Shown here in pieces: positions 34,709 through 42,560 of a stretch of DNA of 64,000 nucleotides. The translations under genes and the position numbers were made by a program. The stretch is from ZC4RG30 sp046047615 (GTDB taxonomy: Bacteria; Pseudomonadota; Gammaproteobacteria; Steroidobacterales; Steroidobacteraceae): NCBI GenBank assembly GCA_046047615.1, contig JBJOHO010000020.1, positions 1-64,000 on the forward strand. Reading direction: 5' to 3'. Below the pieces are notes generated by a model. The model saw nothing but the letters and a program-made list of their open reading frames with translations. It ran no database searches and was not told the DNA's origin. Within the stretch, counting starts at the first letter, position 1, and each line of letters starts with the position of its first letter.

Positions 34709-35515
34709 ATGTTTGCAGTGATCTTCCGGGCGCAGGTGCGCGCCCTCGACGACGACTATTTCCGCACCGCGCAGCACCTGCGGGAACTGGCGCGCCGCGA
34801 CTGCGGCTGCCTGGGCTTCCAGGCCGTCACCGAAGGGGACCTGGAAACAGCGATCTCCTATTGGCCGGACCCGGCGAGCATTGCCGCCTGGCGCGACCAC
34901 CCGGAGCATGCGCGGGCCCGCCAGGTGGGCCGCGAACGCTGGTACGCCTCCTTCTCGACCGAGGTCATCGAGTTGCCGGATGCCAGCCGCTGCACGTCGC
35001 GGCTGATGCTGGGAGTGCCGACCGCGGCCGACGCCCCCTTCCTGTTCGAGCTGATGACCGAGCCCGGCTACCTGCAGCACATCGGCGACCGCGGCATCCA
35101 TGCCGTGGCGGACGCCGCGGCTTACCTGCAAGCGGGTCCCGTGGCGCACTTTGCACGGCACGGCTTCGGGCTGTTCCGCGTGGCCCTGCGCGAGGGTGAT
35201 GTCCCCATTGGCCTGTGCGGGCTGATCCAGCGTGATTACCTGCCGGACGTGGACCTGGGCTTCGCCTTCCTGCCCGCCTGGCGTGGCCAGGGGCTGGCGT
35301 ACGAGGCTGCAACGGCGGTGCTGCATCATGCGCGGGAAGACCTGGGGCTGCGGCGCCTCGCGGCCATCGTCTCGCCGGCCAACACGCCGTCGCGGCGGCT
35401 GCTGGAAAGGCTGGGGTTTGCCCACGAAGGTGACCTCGCCTTGCCCGGCGAGGACAAGCGCGTGGAGGTGTACGGCCTCAGCCTGTCGTCTGCAGTCCGG
35501 CAGCGATCCCGCTGA
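34709..35515 (+). CDS. Fusion of an ABM-like (dimeric alpha-beta barrel) domain and a GNAT acetyltransferase
   Basis: The start at 34709 (MFAVIFRAQVRALDDDYFRT) gives 268 residues. Residues 1-90 look like an antibiotic-biosynthesis-monooxygenase fold: AVIFRAQV strand, GCLGFQAVTEGDLETAISYW, then HPEHARARQVGRERWYASF. Residues 95-260 are a RimJ/RimL-type GNAT domain with ADAPFLFELMTEPGYLQHIG, acetyl-CoA loop PAWRGQGLAYEAATAVLHHA and ANTPSRRLLERLGFAHEG. The second domain should acetylate an amine; the first may sense or modify a small ligand. The gene is divergent from cysI and overlaps the 3' end of ppc by 38 bases. Confidence 0.85.
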   Translation: MFAVIFRAQVRALDDDYFRTAQHLRELARRDCGCLGFQAVTEGDLETAISYWPDPASIAAWRDHPEHARARQVGRERWYASFSTEVIELPDASRCTSRLMLGVPTAADAPFLFELMTEPGYLQHIGDRGIHAVADAAAYLQAGPVAHFARHGFGLFRVALREGDVPIGLCGLIQRDYLPDVDLGFAFLPAWRGQGLAYEAATAVLHHAREDLGLRRLAAIVSPANTPSRRLLERLGFAHEGDLALPGEDKRVEVYGLSLSSAVRQRSR

Positions 35516-38213
35516 CGCTGGCCAGCAGCGCCTTGAACAGGTCCTCGTCCTCGCGTCCGGTGCCACGCCAGCGGCGCAGCAGGTCGACCTGCATCAGGTG
35601 CATGGGGTCCACGTAGGGATTGCGCAGCAGGATCGCGCGCTGCAGCGTGCGGTCCGTGTCGAGCAGTTCGCCGGCCTGCTTGATCGCCAGCACCTGGGCC
35701 ACGCTGCGTTCGTACTCATCGCGCAGCGCGGGCACGAAACGCTGCAGCGGCGCACTGGCCAAGGCCTCGTAGTGGGCGGCGATACGCAGGTCAGCGCGCG
35801 CCAGCAGCACTTCGAGATCGTCGATGAGGGTGGTGAAGAACGGCCAGGCGGCATAGGCCTCGGTCAGCACCGCAAGCCCGTGCTGGGCCGCGGCGGCTTC
35901 GAGCCCGGTGCCAGCGCCGAACCAGCCAGGCAGCATGTGGCGCGACTGCGACCAGGCGAACACCCAAGGCGTTGAACGCACGGCCTGCACCGTGCCCGGC
36001 CGCTCGGCATCGCCTTCCCAGACCTCGCGCGAGCCGATCTGCATGCGTTCGATCACGTCGAAAGGGGTGACCGCGCGGAAGAAGTCGTGGAAGCCGGTGT
36101 CGTCGATCACGGTGCGGCGCCAGCGCTCGCGCGAGACGCGTGCCGCCACGTCGATGCTGGCCCGGCAGGCCGCCGACTCGACCACGACACGGCCCGCGTC
36201 GCAGGTTGCCGTGGCCAGTGCGAGGGCGCCGAAGGCCCGCTCCAGGGTCCGCATGGCATTGGGCTGCAGGCCGTAATTCTGCGACACCGTCTCGCCCTGC
36301 TCGGTGAGGCGCAGCGCGCCCCGCACGGTGTCCGGTGGGGCCGAACGCAGCACCTGGTCGATGCGCATGCCGCCGCGGGAGAGACTGCCGCCGCGCGCAT
36401 GCACGAGCGAGAGCTGCTCGTCGGCCGACTCGACGGTGGCGGCAAGCGAACGCTGTGCGTCGTAGGTGGACAGCCGCGAGGCCAGCAGCCCGCTGTCGCG
36501 GCTGCCGTGGGTGTAACCGACCAGCACACACTGGCGCTTGCCGCGCGCGTCCAGGTGCCGGCGGTACTGCGGGTCCGCCAGCAACTCGCGCATCACGGCG
36601 CCGCACCGGGCCAAGGCATCGTGCGACTCGAACATCGGCGCCACGTCCAGCGCCACCTCGCCGCTGCGCTTGTCGTAAGCCCCGGCCCAGCGGGCCAGCA
36701 CCAGCGGTGCCAGCACGTCATCCGGCGCGCGCGCACCGCTGACGACATACAGGCCGACCGCATCGTGGCCACCGCGATGCCGTCCCTGGACAATGGCGTC
36801 GAAGACGCCGAGCGTGCGCCGCCCCACGGTATCGAAACGGCCCGTCGGGCCGCGATCCGTCGCGAGGATGCCCAGCAGCAAGGACTGGCGTTCGGCCGGA
36901 CTGCGCCGCAGCCACTGCGGATCGTCCAAACCCTGGGCCAGTACCCGGTGGTGGACGTCGGCGTGCTGGCGCAGGTCGAGCGTGGCCAGATGGAAGCCGA
37001 AGGTGCGCGCCCGCATGGCAAGGCGCCGCACCTGGGCGTAGCCGGCGTGGACACCGCGGTTGGCACGCAGGCTGTCGCTGGCCAGGTCGAGGTCGGCGCG
37101 GAACTGCGCCACGTCCTCGTAGCGGCCGGCGCGCCCTTCGTAGGTCAGTTGCAGCCGCGCGGACACCTGGGCGAAGAAGCTGCGGTAGGGCATGACGTCA
37201 TGGCGTGCCGGCGCGACGGCCTGGGCGCCCGGCAGCATGGCGCGGTATTCCTCGATGCGGCGCGCCAGCGCAGGGCTGATGCCGACGCGGCTGGCGCTCT
37301 GCGAGAGCTGTTGTGAGAGCTCCTGGCAATCTGCGTGGTAGGCGTTGACGATGACCTGCTGGTGGCGCAGCAAAGTCTCGCGGATGCTCTTGGCGTGGAC
37401 CTCGGGGGCGCCTTCCATGTCGCCGCCGACCCAGCTGCCGAAGCGCAGGATGGTGGGCGGGGCAAGGTCCGCGACGCTGCTGCCGTAGAGCTTCTCCAGT
37501 GCCGCCGCGATCTCTTCGTAGAACGCAGGCACGATCGGGTAGAGCACTTCGGCCAGATGGAAGATGGCGTGCTCACGCTCATCCGCCACCATCAGCCGCT
37601 GCCGCGGATGTTCCTCGGTCTGCCAGCCGGTGGTGAGTTCGGTGCGCATCTGCTGCCAGAGGCGCCGGCGCTCCTGTGGCTCAAGGCCAGGATCCAGACG
37701 GTCGAGCAGCACGTTGGCCATGCGTTGGTTGCGGCGCAGCAGCGTGCGGCGTGCGGATTCGGTGGGATGGGCGACCAGCACCGGTTCGATGCGCAGCCGG
37801 CCCAGCAAGTCCAGCACCTCCGGCAGCGGCATGCCCTGCTGGTGCAGGGCCGTCAGCGCCGCCTCCACGCCGCCAGGCTGCACGCGCGCGTCGTCGGCCC
37901 GGAAGTACTCGCGGCGGCGGCGGATGCGGTGCACGCGCTCGGCCAGGTTGACGGCCTGGAACCACGTGGAGAACGCGCGCACGAGGTCGCGCGCCACGGC
38001 CGGTGGACGGCCCGCCACGCGCAACTGCAGGTCACGGTCCGGATCCCCATGCACCCGCCGGCGGATCGCCGTGACGCGGTCACCCTCGACCAGGTCGTAC
38101 AGCGCATCGTCGCCCTGCTCGCGCAGGATCTCGCCCACGAGGGCGCCCAACTGGTGGACGTCCTCGCGCAGGGCCAGGTGGCGGGGTGGAAATTCGATCT
38201 GGTCGCGCAGCAC
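35478..38213 (-). CDS. ppc: Phosphoenolpyruvate carboxylase
   Basis: The 911-residue enzyme makes oxaloacetate from PEP and bicarbonate. The catalytic His is in VLVAHPTESARRTLL, and SWVGGDMEGAPEVHAKS, LVGYTHGSRDSGLL, VHARGGSLSRGGM and LRNPYVDPMHLMQ follow the family order. Several sites differ from E. coli: GGDRDGNP is GGDMEGAP, GYSDSAKDAG is GYTHGSRDSG, and the C-terminus is GLQTTG instead of RNTG, so allosteric behaviour may differ (inference). The start is a GTG at 38213, 8 bases after a TAGAAT. Confidence 0.94.
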   Translation of the reverse strand: MLRDQIEFPPRHLALREDVHQLGALVGEILREQGDDALYDLVEGDRVTAIRRRVHGDPDRDLQLRVAGRPPAVARDLVRAFSTWFQAVNLAERVHRIRRRREYFRADDARVQPGGVEAALTALHQQGMPLPEVLDLLGRLRIEPVLVAHPTESARRTLLRRNQRMANVLLDRLDPGLEPQERRRLWQQMRTELTTGWQTEEHPRQRLMVADEREHAIFHLAEVLYPIVPAFYEEIAAALEKLYGSSVADLAPPTILRFGSWVGGDMEGAPEVHAKSIRETLLRHQQVIVNAYHADCQELSQQLSQSASRVGISPALARRIEEYRAMLPGAQAVAPARHDVMPYRSFFAQVSARLQLTYEGRAGRYEDVAQFRADLDLASDSLRANRGVHAGYAQVRRLAMRARTFGFHLATLDLRQHADVHHRVLAQGLDDPQWLRRSPAERQSLLLGILATDRGPTGRFDTVGRRTLGVFDAIVQGRHRGGHDAVGLYVVSGARAPDDVLAPLVLARWAGAYDKRSGEVALDVAPMFESHDALARCGAVMRELLADPQYRRHLDARGKRQCVLVGYTHGSRDSGLLASRLSTYDAQRSLAATVESADEQLSLVHARGGSLSRGGMRIDQVLRSAPPDTVRGALRLTEQGETVSQNYGLQPNAMRTLERAFGALALATATCDAGRVVVESAACRASIDVAARVSRERWRRTVIDDTGFHDFFRAVTPFDVIERMQIGSREVWEGDAERPGTVQAVRSTPWVFAWSQSRHMLPGWFGAGTGLEAAAAQHGLAVLTEAYAAWPFFTTLIDDLEVLLARADLRIAAHYEALASAPLQRFVPALRDEYERSVAQVLAIKQAGELLDTDRTLQRAILLRNPYVDPMHLMQVDLLRRWRGTGREDEDLFKALLASVSGIAAGLQTTG

Positions 38214-38221
38214 GGGACGCG

Positions 38222-38227
38222 ATTCTA
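38222..38227 (-). promoter_or_regulatory. Candidate -10 element (TAGAAT) giving a leaderless ppc transcript
   Basis: TAGAAT on the minus strand overlaps the TAG stop codon of the upstream haem-protein gene and ends 8 bases before the ppc GTG. The nearest purine run (GGGGAG) is too far away to serve as a ribosome site. Confidence 0.45.
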
Positions 38228-39553
38228 GCTCCCCTTGGCGGCCGTGGCCCGCCAGATCTCCAGCGCCTCGCGACGCTCCGCGACACTCCAGCGCGATCCG
38301 GCCAGCCCAGGATCCTGCCCGGCCAGCGCGTTCTCGATGCGCGCGTCGATGTAGTCGCGCGCGTACCGGGGCAGTTGCCGGTAAGCCGCGGACTGCACCA
38401 TGTAGCTCAGTGGTCGGCGGAACAGCCGCGACTGCAGGTCCAGGTCACGCAGCGACCGGCCGCGGGGATCCAGCGGGCCCTCCCGGGCGAAACGCTGCTG
38501 GAAGCCCGAGGTGCCGCTGAGGGGCTCGCTGAACTCGATCGCCTCGGCAAACAGCAGCGCCCTGACGACCGGCTCGAACATCGGCTTGAGCAGGGCCTGG
38601 GTGCGTGGCGGCAGATCCGTCCACGGGCGGCTGTCCGCCGCGGGCTGGCGTTCCAGCCGGTGCAGCAGGGCCCGCGACTTGTAAGCCGCCCGCGTCAGGA
38701 GGTTGTGCACCTGCGTCTGGTGCTCCAGCACCATCAGCGCCACGACATCGCTGAAGGGCGTGATGTAGGGCCGGGTGTCGATGACCTGCTCGAGCGAGCG
38801 CAGGTTGCTGCGCAGCGCATCGTCGAGCGCCGCGAGGGTGGGGTCGCCGTCGATGCTGCGGTTGCCCAGGTGCGTCTGGCGCCCGGTCAGGCCGGTGACA
38901 TACCAGCCGCCCCACCGCTCTGCGAGGGGCGTGCGGTCCAGCGTGGGCTCGCTGGTCTCGCGGCCCGGCGGGTTGCCGGGGCCATCGACGACGGCCGACA
39001 GCACCACCACCTGCGGCACGCCGCCGCCCATCATCGAATAGGTGTCGTGGCAGGTCAGGCAACGGCCGGCCTCGCGGTCGAACTGCGGTGCCTTGTCCTG
39101 CCGGTTCACCAGCGCATAGAACACCAGGCCCTTGCGATCGTCATGGGCCGCCAGTTCGATGAGCGGCGCGCCCTGCACATAGCCGACGTACACCTCGTCA
39201 TTGAAATAGACGGCGCGCGGCCGCGAGGGCTCGATGAGGTCGATCTGCAGGCTGGTCTTGGAATAGACCATGACCTGGGAGTCCGGATGGATGTCCATCG
39301 CCTGCAACAGCGCATCGAGGTAACCCCGCTGCGGATGCCAGGCCAGCTTGACCTCGCCGCGGTCGAGCCGCGACTGCAAGCGGGCGAAGGCGTTGTGCAG
39401 GGCAACGTCGGAGTAGCCCAGCGTGGGGTAGTCGGTGTCGTAGCGGGTGGTGCTGACCGGGTGGTCAGGCGTCTGCGCAGGCAGTTGCGTGGAGCACAGG
39501 CTGGCCGCCAGGGCCAGCACCGCGCCCAGGAGAGGGACAAGCGTCTGCTGCAT
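38225..39553 (-). CDS. Secreted mono-haem c-type protein of unknown function
   Basis: The start at 39553 gives 442 residues with a signal peptide (TLVPLLGAVLALAASLCSTQ). One haem-binding motif CLTCHD is at residues 165-170. Other conserved-looking blocks are YPTLGYSDVALHNAFARLQ, SRPRAVYFNDEVYVGYVQG, RWGGWYVTGLTGRQTHLGN and PLSGTSGFQQRFAREGPLD. The protein should be periplasmic with one c-type haem. I do not recognise a named family; similar mono-haem proteins occur with planctomycete-like cytochromes. A stretch with TATAGG/TATGCT (39583-39602) upstream may hold its promoter. Only 11 bases separate it from ppc. Confidence 0.8.
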   Translation of the reverse strand: MQQTLVPLLGAVLALAASLCSTQLPAQTPDHPVSTTRYDTDYPTLGYSDVALHNAFARLQSRLDRGEVKLAWHPQRGYLDALLQAMDIHPDSQVMVYSKTSLQIDLIEPSRPRAVYFNDEVYVGYVQGAPLIELAAHDDRKGLVFYALVNRQDKAPQFDREAGRCLTCHDTYSMMGGGVPQVVVLSAVVDGPGNPPGRETSEPTLDRTPLAERWGGWYVTGLTGRQTHLGNRSIDGDPTLAALDDALRSNLRSLEQVIDTRPYITPFSDVVALMVLEHQTQVHNLLTRAAYKSRALLHRLERQPAADSRPWTDLPPRTQALLKPMFEPVVRALLFAEAIEFSEPLSGTSGFQQRFAREGPLDPRGRSLRDLDLQSRLFRRPLSYMVQSAAYRQLPRYARDYIDARIENALAGQDPGLAGSRWSVAERREALEIWRATAAKGS

Positions 39554-39647
39554 TTTCGAAATGCTCCGATCGCGGGCCAAGGTCGGTAGACCTATAGCAT
39601 AGGCCCGCATCCGGTCTGACGGCACCGTCCGGGTGCCCTCGGCCGCC

Positions 39648-41801
39648 TCAAGCGACAGCCTGGGATTCCGGGTGACGCGGCTGGGGGAGCGCCGCGATGC
39701 CTCGCACCGGCGTGCCACTGCGGCGCTGCGATTCCACCGCCTGGACGGTATAGCGCAACATCATCGAGTCCAGCAGGCGCGCCTGCTCGGCCATGGCCTG
39801 CGAGGCCGCCGACGCCTCCTCCACCAGTGCCGCATTCTGCTGCGTCAACTCGTCCAGTTGCATCACGGCCTTGTTGACCTGCTCGATGCCCGCGCTCTGT
39901 TCCTGGCTTGCCGCCGCGATCTCCGCAACGATGTTGGTCACCTTCTTCACCGCGACGACGATCTGCTCGAGCGTCGCGCCGGACTGCGTGACCAGGCTCG
40001 AGCCTTCATCCACCTTGTGCACCGTATCCTGGATCAGCGCCTTGATCTGCTTCGCCGCCGTCGCGGAGCGCCCCGCGAGGTTGCGAACCTCGCTCGCCAC
40101 CACCGCAAATCCGCGTCCCTGCTCGCCGGCGCGCGCCGCCTCAACCGCCGCGTTGAGCGCCAGCAGGTTCGTCTGGAAGGCAATCTCGTCGATGACGCCA
40201 ATGATGTCGGCGATGCGCCGGGAGGCGTCGTTGATCTCGCTCATCGCCCTGACAGCGCGTGCCACGACGACACCACCCTTCTCGGCCTGGTCGCGCGCGG
40301 CGACAGCCAAGTGGTTGGCCTGGCCGGCGTTGTCCGCGTTCTGGCGCACCGTGCTGGTCATCTCTTCCATCGACGACGCCGTCTCCTCCAGCGAGGAGGC
40401 CTGCTGCTCCGTGCGTTGCGAGAGGTTCGAGTTGCCCTGGCTGAGCTCGTCGGCACCCCGGCTGACCGCGCCGGCCGCCTGCTGCACCTGCGCAAGCACG
40501 CTGCCCAGGTTCGCCAGAAGGCTGTTCATGCCGGCCGCAAGCGCGTGGAAGAAGCCCTCCTTGCCGGCGTCCTGCAGCCGTACCGTCAGGTCTCCCGCAG
40601 TCGCGCGGGACACCGCGGCTTTCACCTCTTCCTCGGCCATCACCTCGTCGGTCCGGTCGATCCATTGCAGCACCGTGCCGAGCCGCTTGCCGTTGGCATC
40701 GACGACGGGACTGGCCACGACGCGCAGGTGCACACCGCCGAGCGCGAACTCCGAGGTGTCGGTCCCGGTCAGCGCTGCCAGGCGCTGCCGCCCGAGCGCG
40801 TCAACGCCTTCGAAGATCTCAAGCGCGGCACCCTCGAGCGCTGCCGCGGTGAAACGCGGGAGGACTCGCTGCAGCGCAGCGGCCCGGCGCTGGAACATCG
40901 CACGCGCACAGTCATTCAGGTACGCGACGCGGCCCTCCAGTCCGATCACCATCGCTGCCGCGCCGACACGATCGAGCGACACGCGGATGCGGCTGTTCTC
41001 CTCCGCGGCGATACGGGCGCGCTCGGCGGCTGCCCGGATCTCCTCGGCGGCCAAGCGCTCGCGCTCGGCGAGCGCGCGCTGGGCTTCCATGTTCGCGGTC
41101 AGCTCGGCGCTGACGGCACGCTCGCGTGCCGCGGTCTTCCTCAGTTCGATGCGCATGCGCTCCATGGAACTGGCGAGGCTGTCGGGTGCCGCGCCGGTCG
41201 TCGTGATCTGCGCGTCGAGGTTGCCGTCGGCCAGCGCGGCAGAGGCGAGGGAGAGTTCGGCCGGATCGCCGCCTGTCGCGACAATCTCGGCGCGCAGGCG
41301 CACCGCCATCAGCGCGAGCAGCGCCGTCTCGAAGACGACATAGCCGGCGTGCAGCAGCACGATGCCCAGCCCCCCTTGGGAGGCAAACACCCAGACCGGC
41401 ATGCCGGCGCGCTGGAGCAGGTCGAAGCCGAAGTGGTGCACGGCGATCACCGCAGCGCCGACGAGGATCGGTATCCAGTCGCGGTAATAGAGGATGAACG
41501 CCAGCAGCACGAAGACCGAGAAATGCGCTTCGATCATCCCGTGGGCCTGATGGATCTGCAGGCCGGAGAAGACCATCAGGGCCGCCGCAATCGCACAGCG
41601 CGTGACCAGCTGGCCACCGTGTGCGCGCACGAGCCAGGCGCAAACGAGCCAGGCCGGCACGCCGATCGCAAGCACCTCGGTCCAGGTGTCGTGCAGCGGC
41701 GCAATGAGGAAGGACAACAGCAGCAGCACGGAGATCACACCGGACAGCAGGCGGTCACCGGCAAGATAAAGCCGGGAGAAGTAGGCGTTCTCGGAGTTCA
41801 C
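39648..41801 (-). CDS. Methyl-accepting chemotaxis protein with His-rich multi-helix membrane sensor and PAS-like domain
   Basis: The GTG at 41801 has GGAGG about ten bases upstream and gives 717 residues. Residues 1-195 form about six membrane helices with the pattern GLQIHQAHGMIEAHFSVFVL, LYYRDWIPI and AVIAVHHFGFDLLQRAGMPV. A coiled coil follows (about 225-305), then a PAS-like region (VSLDRVGAAAMVIGLEGRVA), a HAMP-like segment (ATAGDLTVRLQDAGKEGFFH) and the signalling hairpin with IIGVIDEIAFQTNLLALNAA. No C-terminal NWE(T/S)F-like tether is seen. It should control CheA; what it senses is unknown. The GTG overlaps the stop of the upstream gene. Confidence 0.93.
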   Translation of the reverse strand: MNSENAYFSRLYLAGDRLLSGVISVLLLLSFLIAPLHDTWTEVLAIGVPAWLVCAWLVRAHGGQLVTRCAIAAALMVFSGLQIHQAHGMIEAHFSVFVLLAFILYYRDWIPILVGAAVIAVHHFGFDLLQRAGMPVWVFASQGGLGIVLLHAGYVVFETALLALMAVRLRAEIVATGGDPAELSLASAALADGNLDAQITTTGAAPDSLASSMERMRIELRKTAARERAVSAELTANMEAQRALAERERLAAEEIRAAAERARIAAEENSRIRVSLDRVGAAAMVIGLEGRVAYLNDCARAMFQRRAAALQRVLPRFTAAALEGAALEIFEGVDALGRQRLAALTGTDTSEFALGGVHLRVVASPVVDANGKRLGTVLQWIDRTDEVMAEEEVKAAVSRATAGDLTVRLQDAGKEGFFHALAAGMNSLLANLGSVLAQVQQAAGAVSRGADELSQGNSNLSQRTEQQASSLEETASSMEEMTSTVRQNADNAGQANHLAVAARDQAEKGGVVVARAVRAMSEINDASRRIADIIGVIDEIAFQTNLLALNAAVEAARAGEQGRGFAVVASEVRNLAGRSATAAKQIKALIQDTVHKVDEGSSLVTQSGATLEQIVVAVKKVTNIVAEIAAASQEQSAGIEQVNKAVMQLDELTQQNAALVEEASAASQAMAEQARLLDSMMLRYTVQAVESQRRSGTPVRGIAALPQPRHPESQAVA

Positions 41802-42445
41802 GAGGGTCGATCCTCCACAGTGTGCGACGTCAACCCGCAGGAGCAGCCGCGGGCATAGATGGATTGAGGCTGCGGGCTCCGCCCCTGCAGCAAGCCTTCC
41901 AGGACAGCCTCGACGAACCCGGCCTCCGTGCCGCACCACGCCGAGTCACTGTAGGGACCGGCGTAAGCCAACTTGCCGTTGGCGTCATAGACGAGTGCCG
42001 CCGGCATGGCAGCCAGCCACCCGGGCACTGTTGCGGGAGGGCCTTCCAGTGCCTCCAGCGCGATGAAGCGCACCCCACGCGCCTCGAACCGCTCGCGGAT
42101 CCGCAGGACATGCAGATGCGCCGCTTCATTGCACACGCATCCGGGCTGCGAGACGTGGATCCAGGTCGCAGTTCCGGGTGCCCCCGGCACGCCTGCCAGC
42201 CGGAGGCGGTTCGCCTCGAACCACTGTTCCGCGGCGACGACCGGTGGGTCCCAGACCCTCAGGCGCGATCCCGCAGCCGCATCGGCCTGTATTCCCCGCT
42301 CCCGGAACCACATGAAGGCCAACGCAGTGCCTGCCAGCCAGACGACAACGACCAGCCAGGCGATCCAGCGTGCCGGGGGCTGCTGTGCGGGCGACGCTGC
42401 AGGGAAGGCATGCCCGACCCTGTCGTCGACGCGTCCACGCTTCAT
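41798..42445 (-). CDS. Membrane-anchored thioredoxin-like protein with CxC motifs, unknown function
   Basis: The ATG at 42445 is preceded by GGAGG and gives 215 residues: a cytosolic basic start, one membrane helix (WIAWLVVVVWLAGTALAFMW) and a periplasmic domain. That domain has a strand-CxC start (ATWIHVSQPGCVCNEAAHLH) where thioredoxins have CxxC, then LVYDANGKLAYAGPYSD and a C-terminal RGCSCG. It resembles DUF6436-type proteins; an oxidoreductase or metal-binding role is possible. It is coupled by GTGA to the chemoreceptor gene. The open frame extends to a GTG at 42541, and that extension contains a diverged copy of the CxC segment. Confidence 0.72.
   Translation of the reverse strand: MKRGRVDDRVGHAFPAASPAQQPPARWIAWLVVVVWLAGTALAFMWFRERGIQADAAAGSRLRVWDPPVVAAEQWFEANRLRLAGVPGAPGTATWIHVSQPGCVCNEAAHLHVLRIRERFEARGVRFIALEALEGPPATVPGWLAAMPAALVYDANGKLAYAGPYSDSAWCGTEAGFVEAVLEGLLQGRSPQPQSIYARGCSCGLTSHTVEDRPS
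42125..42193. repeat. Imperfect direct repeat, internal copy (CxC segment)
   Basis: This 69-base stretch inside the CxC protein gene aligns without gaps to 42482-42550, with 50 of 69 identical bases by hand count. The offset of 357 bases is a multiple of three, and both copies are in the same frame. It encodes GTATWIHVSQPGCVCNE. Confidence 0.75.
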
Positions 42446-42481
42446 GTGCGTCGATCCTCCGCGGGAGGCGCTGATCCAAGG

Positions 42482-42550
42482 CTCATTGCATACCCTTCCC
42501 GGTGGCAGGGCATGAATCCAGGTCTCAGTTCCCGGCGGCACCGGGAAGCC
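42482..42550. repeat. Imperfect direct repeat, copy upstream of the CxC gene
   Basis: This is the partner of 42125-42193. In the same frame it encodes GTETWIHALPPGRVCNE, with the first Cys of CxC replaced by Arg. It lies between the antiporter stop and the start of the CxC gene. It looks like the remnant of a partial tandem duplication. Confidence 0.75.
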
Positions 42551-42560
42551 GCCGGGCGGA

